Shown piece by piece: positions 8,758 to 18,000 of a DNA stretch of 64,000 nucleotides (within the stretch, counting starts at the first letter, position 1; the number at the start of each line of letters is the position of its first letter). Origin of the DNA: Lewinellaceae bacterium (GTDB taxonomy: Bacteria > Bacteroidota > Bacteroidia > Chitinophagales > Saprospiraceae); assembly GCA_020636435.1 (NCBI GenBank), contig JACJXX010000002.1, positions 1,178,001-1,242,000 on the forward strand, given 5' to 3'. The translations under genes were made by a program, and so were the position numbers. The notes beneath the pieces are model-generated. The model had not been told where the DNA came from. It made no database searches and saw only the letters and a program-made list of their open reading frames with translations.

Positions 8758-10083
8758 TCAATCCCGGTAAAACATCCACTTTCCCAACTCCCTCAACGTC
8801 ACCTTTTTACCGTACATCAATATCCCCACCCGGTAAATGCGCCCGGAGAGCCAGACGAAGAAGATCGACGAGCCGGCCAGCACTGCCACCGAGGCAAACA
8901 CCTCCCACAGTGGCGGCGAAAAGGCCAGCCGCGCCGGCATGACGATGGGGGAAAACAACGGGAAGATGGACGACCACACCGCCAGGCTGGAGTTGGGCGC
9001 CTGGATGGCCACGATCATGATGTAAAAAGCGAGGACCACCGGAATCGTGATAGGAATGGTCAGCGACTGCCCTTCCCCCAGGTCGTCGCCCATGGCGGAG
9101 CCTACGGCAGCGAAGAGGGAAGCGTAGAGGAAATAACCGCCCAGGAAGTAGAAAATGAAAAGCGGCAGGATACTCCACCAATTGAGGCTGTTGAATTCTT
9201 CGATGGCCAGGGCAATCATGGCCTCGGCATCTTCCGGGTTGATGTTGGCGGCGCCGGGAGAAGACTGCGCCATTTCCATCTGGGTGCTGGAATCGAAGCC
9301 AAAAACCAGGCTGGTGATCAGCACCACTGTAGGTATGAGAATGGCCCAGATGGCCACCTGGGTGAGCCCCACCGCCCCTACTCCGACGATCTTGCCCAGC
9401 ATCAGCTGGAAAGGGCGCACCGAGGAGATCATCACCTCGACGATGCGGCTGGTCTTTTCTTCCATCACGCTGCGCATCACCATCATGCCGTAAATGAACA
9501 CCACGATGTACATGATGATGCCCATCAGGCCGCCGATGCCCGCCGCGATAGCGCCGGTGAGCTTGCTGGCGTCCTGCCCCGCTTCATCGATCGGCTCCGG
9601 TTCGAGGGACACCTTCGTGTCTAAAGCTTCCAACTGAACGGGGTCCAGCTGAAGCGCAGCGATCTTGAAGTCCTTTACGCCCTCCCGCACCCGCTCCCGG
9701 ATGAGGGATTCAATATCCAGGGTGGGCTGTATGTCGGAATAATAATAAACGGTATAGTTTTTCGACATCAGGTCTTTGACCTTCGGAACGACCAGGATGC
9801 CGTCGTAGTCGAACTCCTCGAAGTTGTCTTTCAGGACTTCCAGCTCCACATCCACAAACTTGAAGTAGAGGTTCTTTTCATCTTTGATGCTTTTCTTGAG
9901 CACATTGCCTTCGTCGATGATGGCAATCCGACGGGTGTCGTCGCTCTCGTACTGGAAGATCAGGCCGACAACGACAAAGAAGACGGCAAACGCCAGCGGC
10001 GTCAGCAGAGTGGCGATGATGAACGACCGCCGCTTGACGCGCGTGAGGTATTCCCGTTTGATGATGAGCCAGAGTTTGTCCAT
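8758..10083 (-). CDS. ABC-2 type exporter permease, NatB-like
   Basis: 441 residues from ATG at 10083 (MDKLWLIIKREYLTRVKRRS). The longer open frame to 10206 only translates an 8-bp tandem repeat and is rejected. One N-terminal membrane helix, a large extracytoplasmic domain of about 150 residues, and then five or six helices (GLMGIIMYIVVFIYGMMVMR onward) match the NatB/ABC2_membrane_3 layout. Residues VMEEKTSRIVEVMISSVRPFQLMLGK are the conserved cytoplasmic element of the family. With the ATPase just upstream on the same strand it forms an export pump, often for Na+ or small lipophilic compounds. Substrate unknown. Confidence 0.9.
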   Translation of the reverse strand: MDKLWLIIKREYLTRVKRRSFIIATLLTPLAFAVFFVVVGLIFQYESDDTRRIAIIDEGNVLKKSIKDEKNLYFKFVDVELEVLKDNFEEFDYDGILVVPKVKDLMSKNYTVYYYSDIQPTLDIESLIRERVREGVKDFKIAALQLDPVQLEALDTKVSLEPEPIDEAGQDASKLTGAIAAGIGGLMGIIMYIVVFIYGMMVMRSVMEEKTSRIVEVMISSVRPFQLMLGKIVGVGAVGLTQVAIWAILIPTVVLITSLVFGFDSSTQMEMAQSSPGAANINPEDAEAMIALAIEEFNSLNWWSILPLFIFYFLGGYFLYASLFAAVGSAMGDDLGEGQSLTIPITIPVVLAFYIMIVAIQAPNSSLAVWSSIFPLFSPIVMPARLAFSPPLWEVFASVAVLAGSSIFFVWLSGRIYRVGILMYGKKVTLRELGKWMFYRD

Positions 10084-10097
10084 GGTACTTTGGGTTG

Positions 10098-10197
10098 TTG
10101 ATTGTGTATCAGTGATCAGTGTATCAGTGAACCAGTGAACCAGTGAACCAGTGAACCACTGAACCACTGAACCACTGAACCACTGAACCACTGTTGG
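10098..10197. repeat. 8-bp tandem repeat (GAACCAGT/GAACCACT)
   Basis: Around ten consecutive 8-bp units, GAACCAGT changing to GAACCACT part-way, fill the space between the two ABC genes. Translation of the array gives a spurious N-terminal extension to the permease frame. Confidence 0.85.
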
Positions 10198-10223
10198 GCA
10201 GCCCAACTAACACACCGATACAC

Positions 10224-11123
10224 TTATGCACTCTTAACCTGCCGGATAAAAATCTCATTCAAAGACGGCAGGATTTCATTAAAAGCATGCACGAACACGC
10301 CGTTTTGCAAAAGATACTGCAGCAATTCATTGGACCTCCCCTCCTCATCTACCTGTATGATGATGTTGTGGCCGGATTGCCCGACGATGTCGGCGCGCTG
10401 CTCCAGGCCGGGAGGCAATGTCCCTTCGTAGTCGATCTGAAAACGGTTGCGCTTGAACTGGTTTTTAATATCTTTCACCTTGCCTTCCAGCACATTTTTT
10501 CCCTTGTTGATCAGCACGATGTGTTCGCATACCTCCTCCACCTGTTCCATGCGGTGGGTGGAAAAGATGATGCTCACGCCCTGTTGGTGCATCTCGTGGA
10601 TTTCGTCCTTGATGAGGTTGGTGTTGACCGGGTCGAGGCCGGAGAACGGCTCGTCGAGAATGAGCAGCTTGGGCCGGTGGACAACGGTGGCGATGAACTG
10701 TATTTTCTGCTGCATCCCTTTGGAGAGTTCCTCCACCCTTTTGTTCTGCCAATCCTCAATGCCGAACTTTTCGGACCAGTAGCTGATCTGCTCCTGGGCC
10801 TGCGCCTTGCTCAGGCCCTTCAGCCGCGCCAGGTACAGGAGGTGCTCGCCCACCTTCATCTTGCGGTACAACCCCCGCTCTTCCGGCATGTAACCGATCT
10901 GCTCAGGGTGCCGGCTGTTGAGCTTTTCCCCGTCGAGGCAGACCGTGCCCGAATCCGCCCGGGTAATGGTGGTGATGATCCGGATCAGCGAGGTCTTGCC
11001 GGCCCCGTTGGGCCCCAGCAGGCCAAAGATGCTGCCCTTGGGCACCTCGAAACTCACCCCATCTACCGCTACGTTCTTGTCGTAGGTTTTTACGATATTG
11101 TCCAGCGAAAGAATGCTGCTCAC
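10224..11123 (-). CDS. ABC transporter ATPase, NatA-like
   Basis: 299 residues. Walker A is LLGPNGAGKTSL (about 35-46), the signature is ELSKGMQQKIQF in place of LSGGQ, Walker B is LLILDEPFSGLDP and the switch His follows in IIFSTHRMEQVEE. About 75 residues beyond the ATPase fold form the C-terminal domain common in NatA-type subunits. It powers the ABC-2 permease encoded immediately downstream (8758-10083), separated only by the tandem repeat. The KGMQQK signature is normal for this subfamily. Cytoplasmic, membrane-associated. Confidence 0.93.
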   Translation of the reverse strand: MSSILSLDNIVKTYDKNVAVDGVSFEVPKGSIFGLLGPNGAGKTSLIRIITTITRADSGTVCLDGEKLNSRHPEQIGYMPEERGLYRKMKVGEHLLYLARLKGLSKAQAQEQISYWSEKFGIEDWQNKRVEELSKGMQQKIQFIATVVHRPKLLILDEPFSGLDPVNTNLIKDEIHEMHQQGVSIIFSTHRMEQVEEVCEHIVLINKGKNVLEGKVKDIKNQFKRNRFQIDYEGTLPPGLEQRADIVGQSGHNIIIQVDEEGRSNELLQYLLQNGVFVHAFNEILPSLNEIFIRQVKSA

Positions 11124-11302
11124 TGTTTGTGCTTTTGTGTAAATAATGGCCTGGCTCCGAAAATGTTGCCCAAAAGTACTAAATAGTTCGGTAGTTCACA
11201 GGTTCAAAGAGGACGGGTATGAATGAAACGCTGAGCCTTTATAACAATGGAGCCATATAACCATTCAACCATGAAGCAATTTAACCGTATAACACTATAA
11301 CC

Positions 11303-12250
11303 ATGTCCCTCTTCCCCCCTACGCCCGCCCACTGGTACGCCATCGCCAACCCTACCGCCGGCAATGGGTTCGTCCGCAAAAAATGGCCTGTTTTGCAGCA
11401 GCGCATCGCACAGGCGCTGCCGGTAGGAGCGTTTGCCCTGTCCGAACACAAGGGCCATGCCATTGAACTGGCGCAGCGGGCTGTGGAGAAGGGTTATCGC
11501 AGGATACTGGCCATCGGAGGAGACGGCACCAACCACGAAGTGGCCAACGGCATACTGATGCAACAGGCGGCCCCTTCGGCGGAAGTCACCTATGCCTTGT
11601 TGCCCGTTGGGACGGGCAACGACTGGATCAAAACCCACGGCCTGCCGAAGGACATGGATGAGGCCCTCGCCGTCATACGGGCTGGCAATACCCGCTTTCA
11701 GGATGCAGGGCTGATCCGTTATTACAAAGGCGGGCAGCCGCAACAAAGGTATTTTGTGAACGTCGCCGGGCTGGCTTACGATGGTTATATTGGAAAGAAA
11801 TCAGAAGAGCGGCGCTACGCCACCCGCAACAAGCTTTTCTACCTGGCCCTGGTTGTAAGCTGCCTCTTTGAATACAAACTGCAACGGGCCATCGTGGAAG
11901 GAAACGGCCGTCGGATCGAAGATTATTTTTACACCATCAACCTGGGGATCTGCCGGTATTCCGGCGGCGGCATGCAACTGGTGCCCCACGCCGTGCCCGA
12001 TGGCGGCCAGTTTGCGGTGACGGCCGCCGGGCGCATCAGCCGGCTCGGGGTATTGCTCAACACCTACCGCTTCTACAACGGCTCTGTCGGCAGCCACCCG
12101 AAGGTGGAAACGTTTTACGCTGAGAAACTCAGCGTGCGGGCATCAGACGGCGAGCCGCCCACCTTGCTGGAAGCCGACGGAGAATTCCTGGGGGAAACGC
12201 CGGCCAGCTTCTCGATCATTAAAAAAGCGCTGTGCATAATCGCTCCTTAG
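11303..12250 (+). CDS. Diacylglycerol/lipid kinase family protein
   Basis: 315 residues with the DAGK catalytic domain: nucleotide-binding IANPTAGNG (about 14-22), IGGDGTNHEVANGI (the GGDGT motif), and LPVGTGNDWIKTHGLP. The C-terminal beta-sandwich ends with the usual LLEADGEFLGETP. Relatives phosphorylate diacylglycerol, ceramide-like lipids or sphingosine at the inner membrane; the substrate is not predictable, though sphingolipids occur in many Bacteroidota. The gene is divergent from the ABC pair. The 180-bp space contains a degenerate AACCAT/ATAACC run. It is convergent with the kinase gene, 20 bp between stops. Confidence 0.9.
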   Translation: MSLFPPTPAHWYAIANPTAGNGFVRKKWPVLQQRIAQALPVGAFALSEHKGHAIELAQRAVEKGYRRILAIGGDGTNHEVANGILMQQAAPSAEVTYALLPVGTGNDWIKTHGLPKDMDEALAVIRAGNTRFQDAGLIRYYKGGQPQQRYFVNVAGLAYDGYIGKKSEERRYATRNKLFYLALVVSCLFEYKLQRAIVEGNGRRIEDYFYTINLGICRYSGGGMQLVPHAVPDGGQFAVTAAGRISRLGVLLNTYRFYNGSVGSHPKVETFYAEKLSVRASDGEPPTLLEADGEFLGETPASFSIIKKALCIIAP

Positions 12251-12270
12251 TTCCGGCGCCATATCACAGG

Positions 12271-13863
12271 TCAGTTGTCCTGGTTCTCAACCAAATCCGG
12301 CTCCGGGATAGGGGCCATTCCTCCATTCAGGAATAAATAGAAGGATTTCAGTTCGCCGTCGTTCCCCTTTTTTGAAACTTTTGCTTTCCCTTCCTGGTAG
12401 GGGCCTGCCTCTTCAAATTGGGGATAAAAAATCCACATCCCTGTATTATCGACGTACCCCCATTTGCCGGTGGCTTTATCAAATTTCGGTTTAGGGAGCT
12501 GCTCTTTAGCTTCCTTTGCCGGCTTGGGATCATTTGTTTTTTTGCCCGGCGCTTCTTTTTCCATAGTATCTCCCGGCGCTGGCGCCGGGCGAGGCGCCGG
12601 TTTTTTGCTTTCCACCGCCGGCTCCTTTGCCTTTGGCGCGGCTGGCGGCTCCGTTTTCCTTGCTACCTGGGGCAGCTGAGGCGCGGGCGGGCTGCTCTCG
12701 GGCTGCGCTTCCACCGGGGCGACGACGGCTTCTGTTGCTTCCTCGATGGAAGAATTTACATTCTCTGGTTCCAGTTTCGCATAATCCAGTTCATGATTTT
12801 CCGTGGGCAGGCTGGCTGCGCCTGTCTGGTTGGTGATGGTTTCTGGTTCAACCGCCTTGTTCCAGGCCAAATTATTTTCGTTATTCACCCTGGGCAAGGC
12901 CAGCATTCCCAAAGCCGCCACGATTCCGGCCAACAGGACAAACCCGGCAAGTTTGAAAAGCGGCTTCCAGATTTTTGCTTCCCTCCCCTGTTTCCAGCCG
13001 CCGTCCCTGTCTTCAAAGTATTGGGCGGGCCATTGCCCGCTATTCAGATAGCCCTCCGCCATCAGCCGCAGGTTTTCGGCGGAAGGCCGGCCCCAGGGGC
13101 CTTTCGACAGGCAATGCTTCAGAATATTGCTCAGCCCGGGAGAAAAGGTGGAAGGCAGGCTCGGCGTCGGCTGGCCAAAGGATTGCCCTTTGCCGCCCTG
13201 CTGCCCAAACGGAGGGTGGCCGGCAGCGAGCTCGTAGAGGGTGGCGCCCAAAGCCCATATATCGGAGGCCATTAACTCATCGCCTTCCTCGCCAAAGGAT
13301 TCCGGCGCACGGTAGGCAGAGGGCACCATCCCGGCATCATCTGGAAGGGAAAGGCCTTCTCTCTCGGCATGTTGTTGAAATGCCTCGCGCAGCTCCGGGC
13401 TGATGCCGGAGTCGCTCAGCAAATAATCGCCTTTGTCGCTCAGCATGATATTATCGGGTTGGACATCCCGGTGCATCAGGCGGTAGGCGGGCTGATGGAT
13501 GTAAGCCAAAGCGCCGCCGACATCCCGCATGACCCGGGCGACCTCTCCTTCGTCGAGCTTGCCCACCAGCCTCCGGGCGGAACCGCGCCGGCAGTAGGGC
13601 ATCACCAGATAAGGCCGGTCTTCGGATATATCAAAATACGTGGCCCGCAACAGCCGGGGATGCATCAGATGATAGGCACGGGCAAACTCGCGGCGGAATG
13701 CCCTGCCCCCCGGTTCATCCACGGGAGCAAAAATCTTAACCACCTGTTCGTAGCCTGCCATCTCGTTGTCGGCCAGCCAGGCTTCCCATAAAACACCCTC
13801 CCCCATCCGCTTGCGCAAGCGGTAGCGGTCGGCAAACAGGCTTTTTGGACGGAGTTCATTCAT
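12271..13863 (-). CDS. Membrane Ser/Thr protein kinase with periplasmic WG-repeat tail
   Basis: 530 residues. The kinase domain (about 12-280) has an ATP loop MGEGVLWEAW, Lys43 (VVKIF), catalytic HRDVQPDN at 131-138, and DSG at 151-153 in place of DFG; YRAPES and LGATLYELAAGHPPFG follow. One transmembrane helix (about 300-325) leads to a Pro/Glu/Lys-rich linker of ~120 residues and a C-terminal WG-type beta unit (KWGYVDNTGMWIFYPQFEEA). The architecture is that of PknB-like receptor kinases: cytoplasmic kinase, external sensor. The catalytic Asp residues are kept, so activity is likely. The ligand of the WG unit is unknown. Confidence 0.88.
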   Translation of the reverse strand: MNELRPKSLFADRYRLRKRMGEGVLWEAWLADNEMAGYEQVVKIFAPVDEPGGRAFRREFARAYHLMHPRLLRATYFDISEDRPYLVMPYCRRGSARRLVGKLDEGEVARVMRDVGGALAYIHQPAYRLMHRDVQPDNIMLSDKGDYLLSDSGISPELREAFQQHAEREGLSLPDDAGMVPSAYRAPESFGEEGDELMASDIWALGATLYELAAGHPPFGQQGGKGQSFGQPTPSLPSTFSPGLSNILKHCLSKGPWGRPSAENLRLMAEGYLNSGQWPAQYFEDRDGGWKQGREAKIWKPLFKLAGFVLLAGIVAALGMLALPRVNNENNLAWNKAVEPETITNQTGAASLPTENHELDYAKLEPENVNSSIEEATEAVVAPVEAQPESSPPAPQLPQVARKTEPPAAPKAKEPAVESKKPAPRPAPAPGDTMEKEAPGKKTNDPKPAKEAKEQLPKPKFDKATGKWGYVDNTGMWIFYPQFEEAGPYQEGKAKVSKKGNDGELKSFYLFLNGGMAPIPEPDLVENQDN

Positions 13864-14102
13864 GTTGAACGCTTATTGCTTTTTATTCCCAATACGTGTT
13901 TTTTCGGTAAAAGGCTGAATAACTTTCAGATAAATATAACAGGATTTGGAGTCTTTTGGCCCAACTTCCCTTTTTTTTAACTTTGGACTTTCCTTTGGGG
14001 GCAAAGGCCACATTTTTTTTCATCCGGTGTTACTTTCTCGTTCGGCCCTCGTCACAATGGAAAGATTCGAAATTTGACTAAACCTTCAAATAAAATTCTG
14101 AA

Positions 14103-14768
14103 ATGAGATTCCTCGTTATTTTTCTCGCCTTTTCACTAACAGCCTGGAACTCCGCGCAGGCCCAGGTTTCCGAACAGATAAAAAAAATGAGCCAGGGCGC
14201 CAACAATGCCTTCGTATTGGAAATCGCCAATGCAGATGCTAAGCTGGTAAGCGAAGTTTGGAAAGACTACATGAAAAATTTTTACGACTCCAAGCCCAAA
14301 TGGGACCGGAAAGCCAAAGAATGGGTATGCGACAATGCCGACATAACTGCCATCGGCCGGGGCAATACGGTGGATATTTACGCCACTACCGAAGACAACG
14401 GCAATAGGGGCGTTATCTACGTTTGGTTCGACCTGGGCGGCGCTTACCTTTCTTCCCGGGAACACCCCGGCCAGTATACCGAAGCTGAAAAGCTGCTGGT
14501 GCGCTTTGCCCTGGAAGTGGCCCAGGAAAAAACCCGCCAGGAACTGAATGGGGAGATGGATGAAATGAAAAAGCTGCAACGCGAAATGGGCCGCCTCAAA
14601 TCGCTCAACGAACGCTACCACAAAGAGATCGAACGGGCAGAAGAGGCCATCAAAAAGGCTGAGCAGGACATCGTCGACAACCAAAAGCTGCAGGAGGAAA
14701 TGCTGCAGCAGATCAACGAACAGGAAAAAGTAATCGAAGGGGTGCAGAAGCGCCTCAATGATCTTTAA
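14103..14768 (+). CDS. Secreted protein with C-terminal coiled coil
   Basis: 221 residues with a signal peptide ending at AQAQ (residue ~21). Residues 25-135 form a compact alpha/beta domain (DYMKNFYDSKPKWDRKAKEW, IYATTEDNGNRGVIYVWFDLG). Residues 140-221 form a long heptad coiled coil (MKKLQREMGRLKSLNERYHK onward). I recognise this only as a hypothetical family present in Bacteroidota; export to the periplasm is the firm inference. It stands alone between the kinase (divergent) and dnaB. Upstream, GAAATTTGAC at about 14069 is a weak match to the -7 element. Confidence 0.75.
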   Translation: MRFLVIFLAFSLTAWNSAQAQVSEQIKKMSQGANNAFVLEIANADAKLVSEVWKDYMKNFYDSKPKWDRKAKEWVCDNADITAIGRGNTVDIYATTEDNGNRGVIYVWFDLGGAYLSSREHPGQYTEAEKLLVRFALEVAQEKTRQELNGEMDEMKKLQREMGRLKSLNERYHKEIERAEEAIKKAEQDIVDNQKLQEEMLQQINEQEKVIEGVQKRLNDL

Positions 14769-14941
14769 AGATCAGTTATCCCATGAATAAGGATAGCCCA
14801 AAGCTATCCGCAGCCTTTCCCTTAAATGCAGGGTTCCAGTATCTTAATATAACCCGTTATTTCGTGCCGCTTGGACTAGGTAAAGCAGCCACCTTTTCTT
14901 ATCTTTAAAACTCGATCAGCCGGATTCTTGTATCCAAAAAG

Positions 14942-14982
14942 ATATCCACAGCTTTTCCACAACTTTGCCCCCATTATCCACA
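14942..14982 (+). promoter_or_regulatory. Three DnaA-box-like 9-mers upstream of dnaB
   Basis: ATATCCACA (14942-14950), TTTTCCACA (14953-14961) and TTATCCACA (14974-14982) lie in the same orientation. The third is a perfect DnaA box and each of the others differs by one base. Start-to-start spacings of 11 and 21 bp put them on one face of the helix. They are about 55 bp upstream of the dnaB -7 element. The rest of the 14769-15090 gap shows no gene. Confidence 0.55.
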
Positions 14983-15035
14983 TACCCCCGGAATAAATAG
15001 ATTGGGCATCGGCAGTCATTGTGGCAATTATCTCG

Positions 15036-15043
15036 TAGTTTTG
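15036..15043 (+). promoter_or_regulatory. Candidate -7 element of dnaB
   Basis: TAGTTTTG matches TAnnTTTG and lies 47 bp before the dnaB start. No TTG sits at the usual distance upstream, so the -33 half is weak and activation by a bound protein such as DnaA is plausible. Confidence 0.35.
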
Positions 15044-15090
15044 CCTGCTTTTAAAAATGCAGGCGTTTTAACCATTCTAAATTTTCAATT

Positions 15091-18000
15091 ATGGCAGGTG
15101 AGAAGGACCCGGAGAACAAGGTGCCAAGCCTGCGCAACCGCACCAAAAAAAGAGGGGAGGACTTGTCGAACTACGTATTCGGCAAGGTGCAGCCACAGGC
15201 TATTCCGCTGGAAGAAGCCGTGTTGGGCGCGTTGATGCTCGACAAGGACGCTCTGTCGATTGTGCTCGACATCCTGCGCGCCGAAAGTTTCTACCTCGAC
15301 GCCCACCAGCTCATTTACAAGGCCATGCTGCGGCTGTTCGAAAAATCACAACCCGTCGACCTGCTCACCGTCACCGAAGAGCTCAAGAAAACGGGCGAGC
15401 TGGAAGCCGCCGGGGGGCCCTACTACCTGGTGGAACTGTCCAACAAAGTAGCCTCCGCCGCCAACATCGAATACCACGCCCGCATCATCGCCCAGAAGTA
15501 CGTGCAGCGCGAGCTGATCAGCGTGTCCACCAAGATCATCCGCGACGCCTACGAAGACACCACCGACGTGTTCAATCTGCTCGACGACGCCGAGCAGGGC
15601 CTTTTCGCCATCGCTCAGCAGAATATGAGCCGCGGCTTCGAAAGCATGTCCTCCCTGGCCGCCAAGGCCCAGAAGCAGCTCGAAGAGCTTCGCAAAAAGG
15701 AGGACGGCCTGACCGGCGTGCCGACCGGCTTCACCGAATGGGACCGCCTGACTTCCGGCCTGCAACGCTCCGACCTGATCATCCTGGCGGCCCGGCCGGG
15801 TATGGGTAAATGCCTGGGCAAAGGCACCAAAGTGCTGATGTACGATGGCAGCCTGAAAAAAGTAGAAGATATTAAAGTAGGCGACCTCATCATGGGCGAT
15901 GACTCCACTCCCCGGCGAATCCTATCCCTCGCCCGCGGGCGTGAACGGATGTACTGGATTCGCCAAAACAAAGGCAAAGACTATCGGGTTAACGAGAGCC
16001 ACATTCTTTCTCTGAAGAAAAGCCGCCAGGAAGGAGCTGGAGAGCGTGGAGAGATCCTGGATATACCCGTCCGGGATTACTTGTCCCGCTCCGCCAAGTT
16101 CCAATCTAATTATAAAGGGTATAAAGTCGCGGTGGATTTTGCCGAACAAAAGGTTCCGCTACCGCCCTATTTTCTCGGACTTTGGCTGGGGGATGGATCT
16201 TCCCGCAAAAGCAACATCCATACACAGGATGAAGAAGTGGCAACTTACCTTCAGGAACGGGCTGCCCCCCCTAAGTTGGAGCTTACCCCTTACAAGGCCG
16301 CCGGAAAATGCCCGGAATACCAGATATCCAATGAAGCAGGACGATGGGGGTATTCCCTTCAGGGAAAACTTCGGGCAATGGGCGTCTTGGGCAATAAACA
16401 TATACCCAGGCCTTATCTGATCAACTCTCGAAAAAACCGCCTGTTATTGCTTGCCGGGCTCATCGACAGCGATGGCCATTACCTGGAGCAGTCGAATGGA
16501 TATGAGATTACGCAAAAAGACGAGGCGCTAACCCGGCAGATCAAATTTCTCTGCGACTCCCTGGGTTACCGGGTTTCCTTCAACGCTAAACAGGCGAGTA
16601 TCGCTTCAACAGGCTGTGAATGTACCGTTTATCGGTTGAGAATTTATGGCAATATTGATGAGATTCCTGTCCGGATACCGCGCAAGCACGCCCGGGAATG
16701 GCAAAGCGCCGTCAACTGGCAGGTTACCGGCATCCAGGTGGAATACGACAAGGTAGACGACTATTACGGATTCGAGATCGACGGCAACCGGCGCTTTCTG
16801 CTGGAAGACATGACCGTCACCCACAATACGGCCCTCACCCTCTCCCTGGCCAAAAACGCCGCCTCCGACTTCGGCAAGCCGGTGGCCATCTTTTCCCTGG
16901 AGATGTCGGCCCTGCAGCTGGCCCAGCGGTTTATCTCCATGGAGGCGGAAATCTCGGGCATGAAATTGCGCAACGGCCAACTGGAGGAGTACGAATGGCA
17001 ACAGCTCAACGCCGCACTGGAACGCATCAGCGAGGTGCCCCTTTACATCGACGACACGCCCGGCATCAACATCTTCGAGCTGCGCGCCAAGGCTCGCCGC
17101 CTCAAGATGCAGCACAACATCGACCTCATCATCATCGACTACCTGCAACTGATGAGCGGCGGCGGCGACAACCAGCGCGGCAACCGCGAACAGGAGGTGA
17201 GCGCCATCTCCCGCGCCCTGAAGGGGCTGGCCAAAGAGCTCAACGTGCCGGTCATCGCGCTGTCGCAGCTCAGCCGCGCCGTGGAAGTGCGGGGAGGCAC
17301 CAAGCGGCCGCAGTTGTCGGACTTGAGGGAGTCAGGTTGCCTCACAGGAGATGCCCTGCTTCAAGATGCTGAAACTGGTAGGTTGATCAGTATTAAAGAA
17401 CTGGCTGAACGCACTGTTCAGAAACCGATTAAGGTAATTGCTGTTGGCAAAGATTACCGTCTTGGCAGCCACTCTATGATAAAGGCTTTCTACTCGGGAC
17501 GAAAAATGGTTTTCGAACTTCGTACCAAAGGTGGAAGACATATCAAGGCTAGTGGCAACCATCCCTTCCTGAAATTAGAAGGATGGACGCCTTTGGACAA
17601 GCTGATAGTGGGGGACCGTATTGCCGTACCTCGGAAAATTAATATTGAAACTTCTGAAAATCCTTTATCCAAGGATGAAATTGAAGTGAACCCCAACAAT
17701 GATGTGATTCCAAAAGAAGCATGGAGAACGCTCATTGAACCGGCAATGAGAAAGAAAGGATTCAGTTGGCGCGGATTATTCCGGGAAATGAATCAGCAAT
17801 ACTCTTCAAGCATTTACAAAAATGGCATTTCCCGAGAAAGGTTAAAAAGAATAAATGCCATTCTGAAGGATGATCATCTCGATAAACTTGCAACCTCAGA
17901 TATTTATTGGGATGAGATAGTCGAACTCAATCCTCTTGGTGAAGAAGATGTATACGATGCCACCGTAGAGGGAGTGCACAACTTTGTAGCCAACGACATC

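Noticed and set aside
10084..10206. Extra N-terminus of the ABC permease
   Set aside because: Encodes only translated 8-bp repeats (VVQWFTGS-like); the family start MDKLWLIIKREY is internal.
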